Positions 35,009 to 45,604 are shown, counted from the stretch's first letter. The stretch: 64,000 nucleotides of DNA from Calothrix sp. NIES-2100 (GCF_002368195.1 NZ_AP018178.1:3244791-3308790), one strand, 5' to 3'. Notes: generated by a model from the sequence alone, not told the origin. A program made the numbers and translations.

Positions 35009-35665
35009 AATTTTCTCAAATATTGCAAATTACTGACATTACTAATTTTAGCGCTGATTTTTTGGATGATCTTGGGTATAGACTCATATAAGGCAATACA
35101 GTTCAGTTAGAGCCAAAAACCTGATTTTTGCGTAGGTTGGGGAGCCACTACGTTGGGCGGGTTCCCCGACTTAAAGCAAGTGGCGTTTGAGGAACGAAAC
35201 CCAACATTTGGCGGGGTTTATTGGGTAACGCATTGCCTCAATCCAACCTACATTTATTCTTAACACCAAGCGTATTGTCATAGTAAGGGCTTTTCAAGAA
35301 AGAGCAAGAAACTTTAGTTCCTTACGGTACAGAGGTTTTACTTTAAGTTGAATTAGGTCATTTTTAACAGCAGCAGAATATTTTATAAAATTTCGGTATA
35401 TTCCCTAGCACATACAATTATACTTCAAAGCAAGCATTGATAAGGGTTTAGCGTAATTTTGTGTTATGTCATTTATCTTAAATTCATGCCATAACAAGTT
35501 GAGTAACACGCATAATGTGAAAAATTATCTGTAGATAAGCACAAAAATACATAACTTATACACATAATTTTCACAGTATCTTTAATACGAAATATATATT
35601 TTTTTATATTTGTTCGCATAAAATTTTGTGTAACACATCACTATGTTTTACATCAAAAAGCATTT
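35009..35665. other. Intergenic with dispersed repeat; leader of the modular protein gene
   Basis: About 35135-35250 carries a dispersed repeat including CAAGTGGCGTTTGAGGAACG and AACCCAACAT, found inverted at 45225-45345. The rest is AT-rich. No ribosome site of note precedes the ATG at 35666. Confidence 0.45.
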
Positions 35666-37567
35666 ATGTTTGAGTTATCATGGGAATCTCAGCAAGGCGT
35701 AATATCCACCACCGACCCATTTACAGGATTAAATAATAATCAAGATCCTTTATTAACCCTCAATCCTTCTCAGTCTTCTCAATTACTTCCTGATATACAA
35801 CCTATTCTTGATACGGTTATTCAGTCAATTGATGCAACTAAAAATATCTTGATTGGGCTAAATAGCAATTCTCAAATTGATGAGATTTTGGGAGTGGCTT
35901 TTGGTCAAGATTATCAAAAAGAATTAGCTGCGCAAATATTGCAACATTTAGCCCAAAACGATTTTACTAATACACCAGATATACAATTAGTATCTAGTCA
36001 ATCTTTTAATGGAGCTTATGCGAAGTCAACAAATACTATTTATTTATCTCAAAAATTTGTAGCGGATAATTTGGGTAATATTGGTACAGTTAAAGGGGTT
36101 TTATTAGAGGAATTTGGTCATTATATAGATAGTCAGATTAATGTAAAAGATGCCGCTGGCGATGAAGGGGATATTTTCTCGCGTTTGGTGCAGGGGGAAA
36201 GTATTAGTGGTGGTGAATTATTATCACTGAAAGCTGAGGATGATACAGCAAACATCACTTTAAATGGACAAGCTATTTCCATTGAGATGTCTAAGGTTGC
36301 GATGGAAGTATATAACAACCGTATCTATCAATCAGTAAGAGGTACTGACAATGCAATTTATCTTCGTTCCTCTAGCGATAGTAGTAATTGGACAGGCTGG
36401 CAAAACTTTGGTGGTGCTACTCTTAGTGGCCCTGATTTAGAAGTCTTTAATGGTAGACTTTATCAATCAGTAAGAGGTACTGACAATGCAATTTATCTTC
36501 GTTCCTCTGGTGATGGTAGTAATTGGACAGGTTGGCAAAACTTTGGTGGTGCTACTCTTAGTAGCCCTGATTTAGAAGTCTTTAATGGTAGACTTTATCA
36601 ATCAGTAAGAGGTACTGACAATGCAATTTATCTTCGTTCCTCTGGTGATGGTAGTAATTGGACAGGTTGGCAAAACTTTGGTGGTGCTACTCTTAGTAGC
36701 CCTGATTTAGAAGTCTTTAATGGTAGACTTTATCAATCAGTAAGAGGTACTGACAATGCAATTTATCTTCGTTCCTCTGGTGATGGTAGTAATTGGAGTG
36801 GCTGGCAAAACTTTGGTGGTGCTACTCTTAGTGGCCCTGATTTAGAAGTCTTTAATGGTAGACTTTATCAATCAGTAAGAGGTACTGACAATGCAATTTA
36901 TCTTCGTTCCTCTGGTGATGGTAGTAATTGGAGTGGCTGGCAAAACTTTGGTGGTGCTACTCTAGCTGATCCAGAAGTAGAAGTATTTAATGGACAATTA
37001 GTTCAAGCAGTACAAGGAACAGATGACCGAATTTATACCCGTAATTCATTTAATGGAATAAATTGGAATGGATGGCAAGAAAGAGGAGGTTTAACTCCCG
37101 CAGATGATTCAGGAAATATTATACAGTCCCCCTCGGGTTTAATGGCTACTTCTACCAATTTAACCAAATTAATCAATGGAGAGTTAAACGGTAAATACAT
37201 CGATTACGATGGCGCATATGGCGCTCAATGTTGGGATTTGGTTGCTTATGCCACAGGAATTAATAGTTCTAGCACTTATTGGAATGCCAATAATTGGAAA
37301 GCAGGAGCTAATGTCATGTCTAGTGGTAACATTGCTGTGGGTACTGCCATTGCCACTTTCTTAGGCCCCAATGGTTCTTACTATAGCACTTCTGGCAACC
37401 ATACAGCCATCTTTGCTGGGTATGGAAGTGAGAATGGAGTATCTGGTTTTTATGTATGGGATCAAAACTGGAATTTGAATGGTAATCTTGCCATCAAGAA
37501 GCATTTTATCGCCAATAATAAGTCAGGAACTAGCGATGCAGATAACTATTATCTAATTCGGGTATGA
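35666..37567 (+). CDS. Modular secreted-type protein: zincin-like region, six lectin-like repeats, BPSL0067/CHAP-like amidase
   Basis: 633 residues. Residues about 60-210 resemble the N-terminal region of large cyanobacterial exoproteins, with LLEEFGHYID (E148-H152) in place of the zincin HExxH, so probably inactive, and DAAGDEGDIFSRLVQGES after it. Residues about 211-470 are six 45-residue repeats (EVFNGRLYQSVRGTDNAIYL, NWTGWQNFGG) like PLL/tectonin beta-propeller lectins. The C-terminal about 130 residues match the BPSL0067 family of NlpC/P60-like amidases: C522 in YGAQCWDLVAY, GTAIATFLG, H579 in GNHTAIFAGY, then VWDQNW. No signal peptide or RTX tail. Inferred: sugar-targeted cell-wall amidase or toxin. 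No immunity gene recognised. Confidence 0.65.
   Translation: MFELSWESQQGVISTTDPFTGLNNNQDPLLTLNPSQSSQLLPDIQPILDTVIQSIDATKNILIGLNSNSQIDEILGVAFGQDYQKELAAQILQHLAQNDFTNTPDIQLVSSQSFNGAYAKSTNTIYLSQKFVADNLGNIGTVKGVLLEEFGHYIDSQINVKDAAGDEGDIFSRLVQGESISGGELLSLKAEDDTANITLNGQAISIEMSKVAMEVYNNRIYQSVRGTDNAIYLRSSSDSSNWTGWQNFGGATLSGPDLEVFNGRLYQSVRGTDNAIYLRSSGDGSNWTGWQNFGGATLSSPDLEVFNGRLYQSVRGTDNAIYLRSSGDGSNWTGWQNFGGATLSSPDLEVFNGRLYQSVRGTDNAIYLRSSGDGSNWSGWQNFGGATLSGPDLEVFNGRLYQSVRGTDNAIYLRSSGDGSNWSGWQNFGGATLADPEVEVFNGQLVQAVQGTDDRIYTRNSFNGINWNGWQERGGLTPADDSGNIIQSPSGLMATSTNLTKLINGELNGKYIDYDGAYGAQCWDLVAYATGINSSSTYWNANNWKAGANVMSSGNIAVGTAIATFLGPNGSYYSTSGNHTAIFAGYGSENGVSGFYVWDQNWNLNGNLAIKKHFIANNKSGTSDADNYYLIRV
36296..37105 (+). 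repeat. Six 135-bp coding repeats
   Basis: Units start at about 36296, 36431, 36566, 36701, 36836 and 36971. The middle four are almost identical in DNA, including silent positions, which indicates recent amplification or homogenisation; the first and last are more divergent. Confidence 0.85.
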
Positions 37568-38394
37568 CAATAAGAATGTTTTGAAATTTGACTTTCATTT
37601 GTTGATGATAATTCCTCTTCACCTAGCAACAGAAGGGGATTTTTTTATAAGTAGGAGTTGTCAGTGCGATATCTCGTCTGAAATAAACAGGACTATCTCC
37701 GAAATTTTGAGTCTACTTCAGTAGACTTGGGCTATTAGCCTGGGAATTAATTCCCAGGCGGGTGAGAAAGCTAAGAGAGAGGCTATTTTTAGCTTAAGTT
37801 GACACCAATGAACATTGTTGTGCCCCTACAATGATCTGTAATCACAAAGTTGTAATCTGCTGTATATGATGGCGAAAAATTTAGCTGTTATTGCGTACTC
37901 AGCAATCTCTTGATGTTTCCTCTTCCAGAGGTTGCTGTGCTTGGCTATCACTTAGTATCAAAAGCAGATGGGACGCTGGGGCGACAAATGAACGCTGTTC
38001 GTAGAGAACAGAAATTTTACAACTAAAAGCTAATCTAAATTTAACGTGAGTTCGATGCATGATGATTTTGAACTCTCTCCCGGGTGCATCCCAGTTTTTA
38101 TTTCTCAATAAGAGAATAACTGTCATTGCGTTCGCGTAGCGTCTCGTAGAGAGGAGGAACGACGAAGCAATCTCATGGACTCGTTCTGAACTGGAAGATT
38201 TTGCGATTGCTTCGTTCCTCGCAATGACATGTAAAAAAGTGGGATGCTCACCTGTCTTCAAACCTCTCTTTTACAAGTCCAGAGGCGCAAAATGCTGATT
38301 TTTCTGGCTCTGATTTCTCCTAGCAGGAGAGATTCGCTGTTGTGGATGAGATCCTGATAATTCACGTTAAATTTATAGCTGGAGAACGCTACAA
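37568..38394. other. Intergenic, repeat-rich
   Basis: Contains a perfect 20-bp palindrome CCTGGGAATTAATTCCCAGG (about 37739-37758), an end of the GTGTCAACTTAA element (37791-37810), and a hairpin repeat 38123-38229 whose arms include GTCATTGCG / CGCAATGAC and GAAGCAATC / GATTGCTTC. A 120-codon frame on the minus strand here (37899-38261) reads through those repeats and is judged spurious. Confidence 0.5.
38123..38229. repeat. Hairpin dispersed repeat (GTCATTGCG / CGCAATGAC arms)
   Basis: Arms GTCATTGCG...GAACGACGAAGCAATC and GATTGCTTCGTTCCTCGCAATGAC face each other around a short centre; the familiar cyanobacterial REP-like hairpin. Confidence 0.6.
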
Positions 38395-38535
38395 ATGAGA
38401 ATCGAATCAGAGAAAGAATTTTGGTTACGCCAATTAGAAGAATACCGAGAAATTGTCCGCCAAAGAAAACTAAAGAAACTCAATACCCAAAACAACTCTT
38501 CCGTCAATGACAATCCGCCGGACAAGTTTATTTAG
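38395..38535 (+). CDS. Small hypothetical protein overlapping the recombinase 3' end antisense
   Basis: 46 residues, MRIESEKEFWLRQLEEYREI then a basic stretch; a GGAG ribosome site lies 12 bases upstream. It runs 66 bases into the 3' end of the recombinase gene on the opposite strand. Charged and helical, no family recognised. Could be an accessory protein of the element or chance. Confidence 0.35.
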   Translation: MRIESEKEFWLRQLEEYREIVRQRKLKKLNTQNNSSVNDNPPDKFI

Positions 38536-40008
38536 GATGCGTTTTTTATCCTCAGCTGTGCGACTGTCCCAGTATTCGCGATCGCAAAACATCTGCACTA
38601 ACTCTTCTCTAACCAACAAGCTACGTTTTGTGATGTTTTCATGCAGACTTAAGATACTAGCGATTTGTTCGCGGATACCATCTTTGGCTGTCTCTACAAA
38701 AGCATTAGTAGGTAATTTCTCCAGTCCCGCTAGGCTTTCGCGCAGTTCTCGCACTTCTTGTGGTTCAGGATTGTTGTCTTCGTCAAAATCTACCATACCC
38801 GCCAGCCTAGTGGCTTCACTAACTAGCAAATCAGCTACCTGTGAATCTAAACTGCGACTATTCAGCATTTCCTTGACATCGCAACGTCCCAGGGCGTAGT
38901 AGGTACATTGATAGTAGGCTGTATATTGCCCATTGCGATCGCGTCGGGAAGACATCCGGGTTAATGCGCCGCCACATCTACCACATTTTAATAAATTAGC
39001 GAATGGGTTAATATCTTCCTGGCGTGCAGCCCATTTATTATGACGATTGTGGCGAATCGTGCGTTTTATTTGTTCGTGTTGTTCGCGGCTAATTATTCCC
39101 TCATGGGTATCCCAGTTGCAATCCCACTGATCGAAATGCTTGATTTGTTTACCTGAAGGACTCGATGTGGTGACGTTAAATGGCGTTCCACCTGCATGTA
39201 CGGGATTTACTAGGAAGTTTTTTAGCCCCGCAGGTGACCACTGTAACCCTGTCCAAGGGTAGCGTTGATAAGTTTTTTTATGATTTTGTAATAAATCCAA
39301 TTGCTCGATATCATCAGGCATAATCCGATGATTTCCTGTTGATTTTGTGCTTTTTGCGTCTACTTTCCCACTTACCCCAAACATTTCATTTAAGATATTG
39401 CAAGTTTTTCTCGCACTCCCACAACTATCAAATACTTCAAATATAAATAAAGCTAGTTCCCAAACTTGAAAACTCCGCTTACCTTCCAATAGGGAAACAC
39501 ACCAACTTTCATCCTTGACATAGGAATCATCAATAACCTTCCAGCCAAAAGGCGCAAACCTATGGCTTTTCCGCTGCACCATCCGATGTTTGCGTTCAGC
39601 AGATACACGGCTGGACAACATTTTGATTTCAAATTTACTAGCTGCGAGTAAAATATCAATCGTCAACTCACCACCCAAACTTTCTGTATCAATTGTTTGG
39701 TCTAGTGCTACAAGCCTAATACCCTTACTCCGTAACACTTCCAACAGCGAGTAAAATAGTTTCGATGATGACCCAATCCGGTCAATTCTGGTCACAACTA
39801 GATCGCTAACAATACCCTTTGGTGATATCTTTAAATCATCAATTAATTGCTGCAACCCATTACGGACTTCGGTTGTGCGGCTTTGAATATCCCAGTAAAA
39901 GCGATCGCATCCTACATTCTTACCCCTTTCTAGTTGTTTTTTGAGCGCGTTGCGATCTTCTTGTTGCTCGATCGTCGAAACCCGACCATAAAACCATTTC
40001 TCGGACAT
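38470..40008 (-). CDS. xisF: Large serine recombinase, XisF-like (element excision)
   Basis: 512 residues, the length of XisF of the fdxN element. An N-terminal resolvase domain with the catalytic Ser in FYGRVSTIEQQ (S11) and LVVTRIDRIGSS, a Recombinase domain (PFGWKVIDDSYV ... GLKNFLVNPVHAG), a zinc ribbon (LLKCGRCGGALTRM ... YYQCTYYALGRC) and a C-terminal coiled region. Known: XisF-type enzymes excise DNA elements from nif/hup-type genes during heterocyst development. The gene begins 33 bases from the truncated hupS fragment, as such recombinases usually sit at the element border. Symbol by resemblance; no xisH/xisI seen beside it. Confidence 0.85.
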   Translation of the reverse strand: MSEKWFYGRVSTIEQQEDRNALKKQLERGKNVGCDRFYWDIQSRTTEVRNGLQQLIDDLKISPKGIVSDLVVTRIDRIGSSSKLFYSLLEVLRSKGIRLVALDQTIDTESLGGELTIDILLAASKFEIKMLSSRVSAERKHRMVQRKSHRFAPFGWKVIDDSYVKDESWCVSLLEGKRSFQVWELALFIFEVFDSCGSARKTCNILNEMFGVSGKVDAKSTKSTGNHRIMPDDIEQLDLLQNHKKTYQRYPWTGLQWSPAGLKNFLVNPVHAGGTPFNVTTSSPSGKQIKHFDQWDCNWDTHEGIISREQHEQIKRTIRHNRHNKWAARQEDINPFANLLKCGRCGGALTRMSSRRDRNGQYTAYYQCTYYALGRCDVKEMLNSRSLDSQVADLLVSEATRLAGMVDFDEDNNPEPQEVRELRESLAGLEKLPTNAFVETAKDGIREQIASILSLHENITKRSLLVREELVQMFCDREYWDSRTAEDKKRILNKLVRRIVIDGRVVLGIEFL

Positions 40009-40025
40009 CTTGCCAAATTTTTATT

Positions 40026-40040
40026 CTATAGTGACTATAG
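40026..40040. other. Candidate recombination/binding site at the element-hupS border
   Basis: CTATAG-TGA-CTATAG, a near-perfect dyad, lies exactly between the recombinase start (40008) and the first hupS codon that remains (40042). Confidence 0.4.
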
Positions 40041-40041
40041 T

Positions 40042-40929
<888 letters not shown>

Positions 40930-41393
40930 GCCTATCGTACAAAATTTAGAATAAATTTTGCCTGATAGATTATATTGACATAATTGGTTTTTATCCTACT
41001 TTCTAAAAATATTTAAAAGGTGAAATATTCTACTGTATCCGCTACAATTAATTATTTTTGATAGACTTAATTTTTCTTTCCTCACAAATTCCTCACAAGC
41101 TCCAACTAATATTATCAATTATATAATAAATCCAAGATCCATGTTTGTTTTTGCTGGTAAGACGCATCCTAAAGATTACCAAGGTAAAGAGTTAAATGAA
41201 GTCGGAAGACGTTCGTACAGTTTTGTAATGGGGATTGAGACCCCACCACAAAACTTGCAGCGCGATTGTTGCTGGGGACTTAAACCCACCGAATTTGTGA
41301 ATACGACATGGATGTGAAACTTCCCCCCAATTGCAGAAGCAGATACATATAGTTTTTTGGAAAATTACATTTAATCGTCCGAGGAATCATCCT
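40930..41393. other. Intergenic right of the hupS break
   Basis: AT-rich to about 41120, then an ATG frame at 41141 of 59 codons (MFVFAGKTHPKDYQGKELNE), whose first part resembles a glycogen-phosphorylase-like FAGKAHP motif before diverging; probably a fragment. A good ribosome site (GAGGA) precedes the ATG at 41394. Confidence 0.35.
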
Positions 41394-42932
41394 ATGAAAC
41401 CGGATTATCTCATTGTCGGCAGTGGTTTATCAGCATTAGTCTTTGGTGCTTTAATGGCAAACTCTGGCAAGTCTGTGCAAATCCTCGAAGCCCATGAGCA
41501 TCCAGGAGGCTTTGGACACACGTTTACAATGGCTAAAAAATATACGTTTAATGCCCAACTTCACTACGTTTGGGACTGCGGTGAAGGAAAAACGGTGAAT
41601 CAGGTACTCAAAAGACTGGGCTTAGATCGGGACGTGACTTTTGAGCGATATGATCCAGATGGCTTTGACCATATGCGAATGCCAGGATATGCGTTGGATA
41701 TTCCTTCACAACCAGAGGAACTGATTCGACGATTGTCGGCACTATTTCCTGCAAATAGCGATCGCCTTCGCCAATTCGTCAACGAAGTGGAAAAGACTGG
41801 TGCAGGCTTGCAAATACTCGCTCCGCCAATTAAACTAACTGAACTACTGAAACATCCCAATGAGGTGTTCTGTGCTGTCCAGTATCTCAACAGCACACTT
41901 CAGGATGTATTTGACAAGTTTCAGCTACCCCAAGCCGCCCAAACTTTATTAGCCCTGCAATGGCCTGATTTTTTGCTGCCTCCCAACCAACTCTCATTTT
42001 ATGCTTGGGTCTTATTATTTCGCGGCTATCAAGCAGGAGCATTTTACCCAACTCAGCATTTTGAGCGTGTGATTAATTCATTTGTCAAGGTGATTGAATC
42101 ACAGGGGGGGCAGGTGCTGCTTAACCATGAAATCACGAATTTTATAGTCACAGACAAAACGGTCACAGGAGTTGAGGCGATGGATCTCACCACCCATCAA
42201 ACTCATGAATTTACAGGTGAAACTGTAATTTGCAACATTGACCCGAAAAAAGCCGCCAAAATGATTGGGGAGGAAAAGTTCTCCCCAAAATTGCGCCGGA
42301 AACTCAACTATGAATATTCGCCATCCAACTTCATGGCTTATTGCGTCGTCAAAGATATCGACCTCCGCAACTATGGATTTGGAAAGTGGAATCTCTTTCA
42401 TACAGAGCATGAGGATCTGAATGAAGCCTTTACGCAGATGTATGAGCATCATGACTTTTCCAATCCCAGTTTTGCGATGACAACGCCCACTTTATTGACA
42501 GAGGCGAGTCGGGATTGCCCAGAGGACTGCCAGATTGTCGAATTTCTCACTGTTGCCAATTACGACTACTTTAAGCAATTGCGGGAGACAAATCGCAAAA
42601 CCTACAACCTCAAAAAGCAAGAAATCCTAGATTCCATTTTGGATGTCGTGGAAAAACACTATGTGCCGAATTTTAGAAAGCACATGGTCTTTCATATCAC
42701 AGGCAGCCCCACCACCAATGAACGCTTCTGTTGGTGTCCTCAGGGGAATTCCTACGGCTCTAGTCTCACACCGCGCAACATGGGTTTGGGACGGTTGAAT
42801 CACGAAACCTCACTCAACAATTTCTATTTCTGCAATGCCTCATCCGGCTATCCAGGTTTCGCTCCGACCATTTGGACAGGAGCATTACTGTATCAACGCT
42901 TATCTGGGGACGTGATTTTAGGTAATAACTAA
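41394..42932 (+). CDS. FAD-dependent oxidoreductase, carotene isomerase / phytoene desaturase-like
   Basis: 512 residues from ATG 41394 (MKPDYLIVGSGLSALVFGAL), ribosome site GAGGA; an upstream frame extension lacks family resemblance. Dinucleotide-binding GSGLSALVFG and ILEAHEHPGGFGHTF open the protein; the C-terminus has FYFCNASSGYPGFAPTIWTG, typical of the CrtH/retinol-saturase-like flavoproteins. The true substrate is uncertain. 45 bases from the next flavoprotein gene, likely one operon. Confidence 0.8.
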   Translation: MKPDYLIVGSGLSALVFGALMANSGKSVQILEAHEHPGGFGHTFTMAKKYTFNAQLHYVWDCGEGKTVNQVLKRLGLDRDVTFERYDPDGFDHMRMPGYALDIPSQPEELIRRLSALFPANSDRLRQFVNEVEKTGAGLQILAPPIKLTELLKHPNEVFCAVQYLNSTLQDVFDKFQLPQAAQTLLALQWPDFLLPPNQLSFYAWVLLFRGYQAGAFYPTQHFERVINSFVKVIESQGGQVLLNHEITNFIVTDKTVTGVEAMDLTTHQTHEFTGETVICNIDPKKAAKMIGEEKFSPKLRRKLNYEYSPSNFMAYCVVKDIDLRNYGFGKWNLFHTEHEDLNEAFTQMYEHHDFSNPSFAMTTPTLLTEASRDCPEDCQIVEFLTVANYDYFKQLRETNRKTYNLKKQEILDSILDVVEKHYVPNFRKHMVFHITGSPTTNERFCWCPQGNSYGSSLTPRNMGLGRLNHETSLNNFYFCNASSGYPGFAPTIWTGALLYQRLSGDVILGNN

Positions 42933-42977
42933 ACAGACCTTCATGCACGATTCATTTCATCAACTTAGAGGTGAACT

Positions 42978-44192
42978 ATGAGGATTGCGGTCATTGGGGG
43001 CGGAGCCAGTGGTATGGCTACAGCTTACTGGCTCAACAAACAAGGGCATCATGTCACTGTGTTAGAACGGCAAGCGATGTTAGGGGGACACATTCGGACA
43101 ATCAACAAAAACGTGAAACCTAACCAATCTCAGTGCCATGAAATTTTGGAAAGTGGAGTGCTGGAATTTCCTACTGTATTTCATAACTTTGTTGCTCTGA
43201 TGCAAGAGCTAGGAGTAAAACTATTACCCGTCGATATCGGTTCAGCGCTGTTTCCCAAAAATGGCAGTCACTTTTTATCGAAAGTTGCGATCGCAAAAAA
43301 CTTCACAGGCAACCAACGCCTGATCGAATATCTGCGATTTTATAGTCTCCAGATGTGTTCCCCTAGATTATGGTTGAAAACGCAATTTGCTCCTATGCAG
43401 GATTTCTACAACCAGCCCCTATCTCGCTGTCTGAAAGCCAATAGTACTAGCAGCCTCTGGCTGAAGTTGCTGACAATGTATAGCTATTCGATACCGTTTG
43501 ACCTCATCGACGATTTTCCCGCCCAATTGGCAATTCCCATGTTACGAGACTACCTTATGGTCAACTGGGTCAGGATTGAAGGCGGTGTATATTCTTACAT
43601 TGAAAAAATTCTGGAACGCTTTCAAGGTGAAGTCTTGCTGAATGTGGAGATTGCCAAAATTTTCAGAAGCCCAGATGCTGTGAAAATTCAGAGAGTGAAC
43701 GGCGAAATGCAGGAGTTTGATAAAGTCGTGTTTGCCACGCCACCCGACCAAATAATGGCACTTTTAGCTGACCCAACCGATGCGGAAATTAAACGCTTCT
43801 CTTCTTGGAAAGCCAATTATGCAACTACTACAGTTCATCAGGATACTTCTATGTATGACAAACAGGGCATCCGACATCCCTCGGAATTTGATTTCTTTGA
43901 GACAGATACCAGATGGGGATATAACTGCTGCTTGAATCAGCTTTGCGGCATCTCGTCGCCACAGCATCATTTCCTATCGTTTCAACTCGAAGAGTTAATT
44001 GCTTCTGATTGCATCATTCACATTCAGCAACATCACACGCCGTTGTATACCACTGAATCTTTTCGATACCGAGATGAAATAGTTGCCACTAACGGTGAGA
44101 ACAATACTTATTATGCAGGAGCCTACTTAGGAGATGGCTTACATGAAGGCGCGATCGCATCTGCAAAGCGAGTTGCTCAACTAATCGGTTAA
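42978..44192 (+). CDS. FAD-dependent amine-oxidase/protoporphyrinogen-oxidase-like protein
   Basis: 404 residues. Rossmann motif MRIAVIGGGASGMATAYWLN and VLERQAMLGGHIRTINK at the N-terminus; KVVFATPPDQIMALL mid-protein; YYAGAYLGDGLHEGAIAS at the C-terminus as the second FAD-contact region. Good ribosome site (AGAGGTG) before the ATG. Probably cotranscribed with the preceding flavoprotein gene; the pair may act in one oxidative pathway, perhaps on a lipid or carotenoid. Confidence 0.78.
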   Translation: MRIAVIGGGASGMATAYWLNKQGHHVTVLERQAMLGGHIRTINKNVKPNQSQCHEILESGVLEFPTVFHNFVALMQELGVKLLPVDIGSALFPKNGSHFLSKVAIAKNFTGNQRLIEYLRFYSLQMCSPRLWLKTQFAPMQDFYNQPLSRCLKANSTSSLWLKLLTMYSYSIPFDLIDDFPAQLAIPMLRDYLMVNWVRIEGGVYSYIEKILERFQGEVLLNVEIAKIFRSPDAVKIQRVNGEMQEFDKVVFATPPDQIMALLADPTDAEIKRFSSWKANYATTTVHQDTSMYDKQGIRHPSEFDFFETDTRWGYNCCLNQLCGISSPQHHFLSFQLEELIASDCIIHIQQHHTPLYTTESFRYRDEIVATNGENNTYYAGAYLGDGLHEGAIASAKRVAQLIG

Positions 44193-44425
44193 GCTTTGAA
44201 TTTGGGGTGATTTGTCTAGTATTTGCGATCGCACCACCTACCATACCCAAGCTGGTGGTTTTGGCAATGAAGCTGCTGAAGCTTACAAGGTTTGTTTGGT
44301 GATTCTGCACCTGCTTGACTGACAAAAATACTTTGTGGGGCAATAATCAAGCGATCGCAGATTTTAGCGAACTCAAGTATAATTCATAAACAATAGTTAC
44401 ATGAACCACCTATTTGTATCTTTTC

Positions 44426-44629
44426 ATGTCTGATAATTTTCCCTTCGCCAATCTTCAAGAATTACAACAATGGCATCAAGGTATCAAAAATGCCAACCGC
44501 AATAATATTTTTTGTCATTGTCGTGTTTGCGGTTATGAATGGATGGATTCAACATTTGATATTACTTGTAATCAATGCAGTAGTCAAGATGTGGAAACTA
44601 TTTCCTCCTGGCAATTTCCCGATGATTAA
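44426..44629 (+). CDS. Small zinc-ribbon protein
   Basis: 67 residues from ATG 44426 (MSDNFPFANLQELQQWHQ). Two Cys pairs (HCRVCGYEW and TCNQCSSQD) make a zinc ribbon. It overlaps or abuts the start of the HD-domain gene, suggesting coupling. Function unknown. Confidence 0.6.
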   Translation: MSDNFPFANLQELQQWHQGIKNANRNNIFCHCRVCGYEWMDSTFDITCNQCSSQDVETISSWQFPDD

Positions 44630-44648
44630 ATTAGTAGAGTTCTTATAT

Positions 44649-45200
44649 ATGAAACAAAACTGGTCACAAGAAACTTATATTAAAGCCTATAAATTTGCAG
44701 CCCAAGCACACCAATGTCAGAAAATACCCGGTTCAGAAATATCTTACATCATGCATTTAAGTTTTGTCAGCATGGAAGTAATTGCCGGACTAAATGCAAA
44801 TCAAGAATATGATGGCAATCTAGCAATTCAATGTGCTATTTTGCATGATACCATCGAAGATACAAATACAACTTATGAGCAACTAACAACCGAATTTGGT
44901 GCAGCAGTAGCTAACGGTGTACTTGCCTTAACTAAAGATAATAGTTTAGCCAAACACCTGCAAATGGCAGATAGCCTAGAAAGAATTAAACAACAACCAA
45001 AAGAAATCTGGATGGTGAAATTAGCAGATAGGATTAGTAATCTCCAAGCACCACCACATTATTGGAATACAGAAAAAATTACAAAATATCGAGAAGAAGC
45101 TATTCAAATTTACCAAACTTTGAACGAGGCTAGTGATTTTCTCGCTTCCCGTTTAGCCAAGAAAATTGAAGATTATCAGTCCTTTATTCCTCAAGTATAA
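44649..45200 (+). CDS. HD-domain phosphohydrolase, (p)ppGpp hydrolase-like
   Basis: About 183 residues from ATG 44649 (MKQNWSQETYIKAYKFAAQA); an ATG at 44622 would overlap the zinc-ribbon gene. The RelA/SpoT hydrolase-type HD residues appear as ISYIMHLSFV (His) and AILHDTIEDTNTTYEQ (His-Asp) with KLADRISNL. Small alarmone hydrolases (MESH1-like) have this size and layout. A substrate other than ppGpp is possible. Confidence 0.8.
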   Translation: MKQNWSQETYIKAYKFAAQAHQCQKIPGSEISYIMHLSFVSMEVIAGLNANQEYDGNLAIQCAILHDTIEDTNTTYEQLTTEFGAAVANGVLALTKDNSLAKHLQMADSLERIKQQPKEIWMVKLADRISNLQAPPHYWNTEKITKYREEAIQIYQTLNEASDFLASRLAKKIEDYQSFIPQV

Positions 45201-45224
45201 ATTTGACAGTTCATCACAAAACTA

Positions 45225-45345
45225 GCTTGGGTTTCGCTGTCGCTCAACCCAACAAAGTCTTGAGGATGTTGGGTTTAGTTCCTCAAACGCCACTTGTTTT
45301 AAGCCGGGAAACTCGTCCAACGCATGGCTGCCCCAACCTACCCTC
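45225..45345. repeat. Dispersed repeat, inverted copy of 35135-35250
   Basis: Contains ATGTTGGGTTTAGTTCCTCA and AACGCCACTTGTTTTAAG, the reverse complement (with mismatches) of the repeat upstream of the modular-protein gene. Confidence 0.55.
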
Positions 45346-45367
45346 TAAATTAATTTAAAATTAAGAA

Positions 45368-45604
45368 TTACGAATTATCAATTATTTCCCCAACATCATA
45401 AGTTTTTCCTTCTACCGTGACGCGATCGCCTGCTACTAATTGCCGCCCTCTCCGGGTTTCTACTATATCATTAACTTTGACAGCACCATCAAGAATAATC
45501 CATTTGGCTTGTCCTCCAGTTGGCGCTATACCTACCAACTTTAAAAACTGATCGAGTTTAATTATATTGCTACTTGCCAAAGGTAATTTACGCTCCACAA
45601 TCAA
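45368..45604 (-). CDS. S4-domain RNA-binding protein
   Basis: 78 residues starting at TTG. The S4 fold signature IIKLDQFLKLVGIAPTGGQA, KWIILDGAVKVNDIVETRRG and VAGDRVTVEGK is complete. These YaaA/YlqF-like small S4 proteins bind structured RNA, often ribosomal. Confidence 0.8.
   Translation of the reverse strand: MIVERKLPLASSNIIKLDQFLKLVGIAPTGGQAKWIILDGAVKVNDIVETRRGRQLVAGDRVTVEGKTYDVGEIIDNS

Noticed and set aside
37899..38261. 120-codon minus-strand frame
   Set aside because: It reads through the GTCATTGCG hairpin repeat and other non-coding repeats; not protein-like overall.
41331..41393. Upstream extension of the carotene isomerase-like gene
   Set aside because: The ATG at 41394 has a proper ribosome site and begins directly with the FAD-binding motif, while the extension is not family-like.
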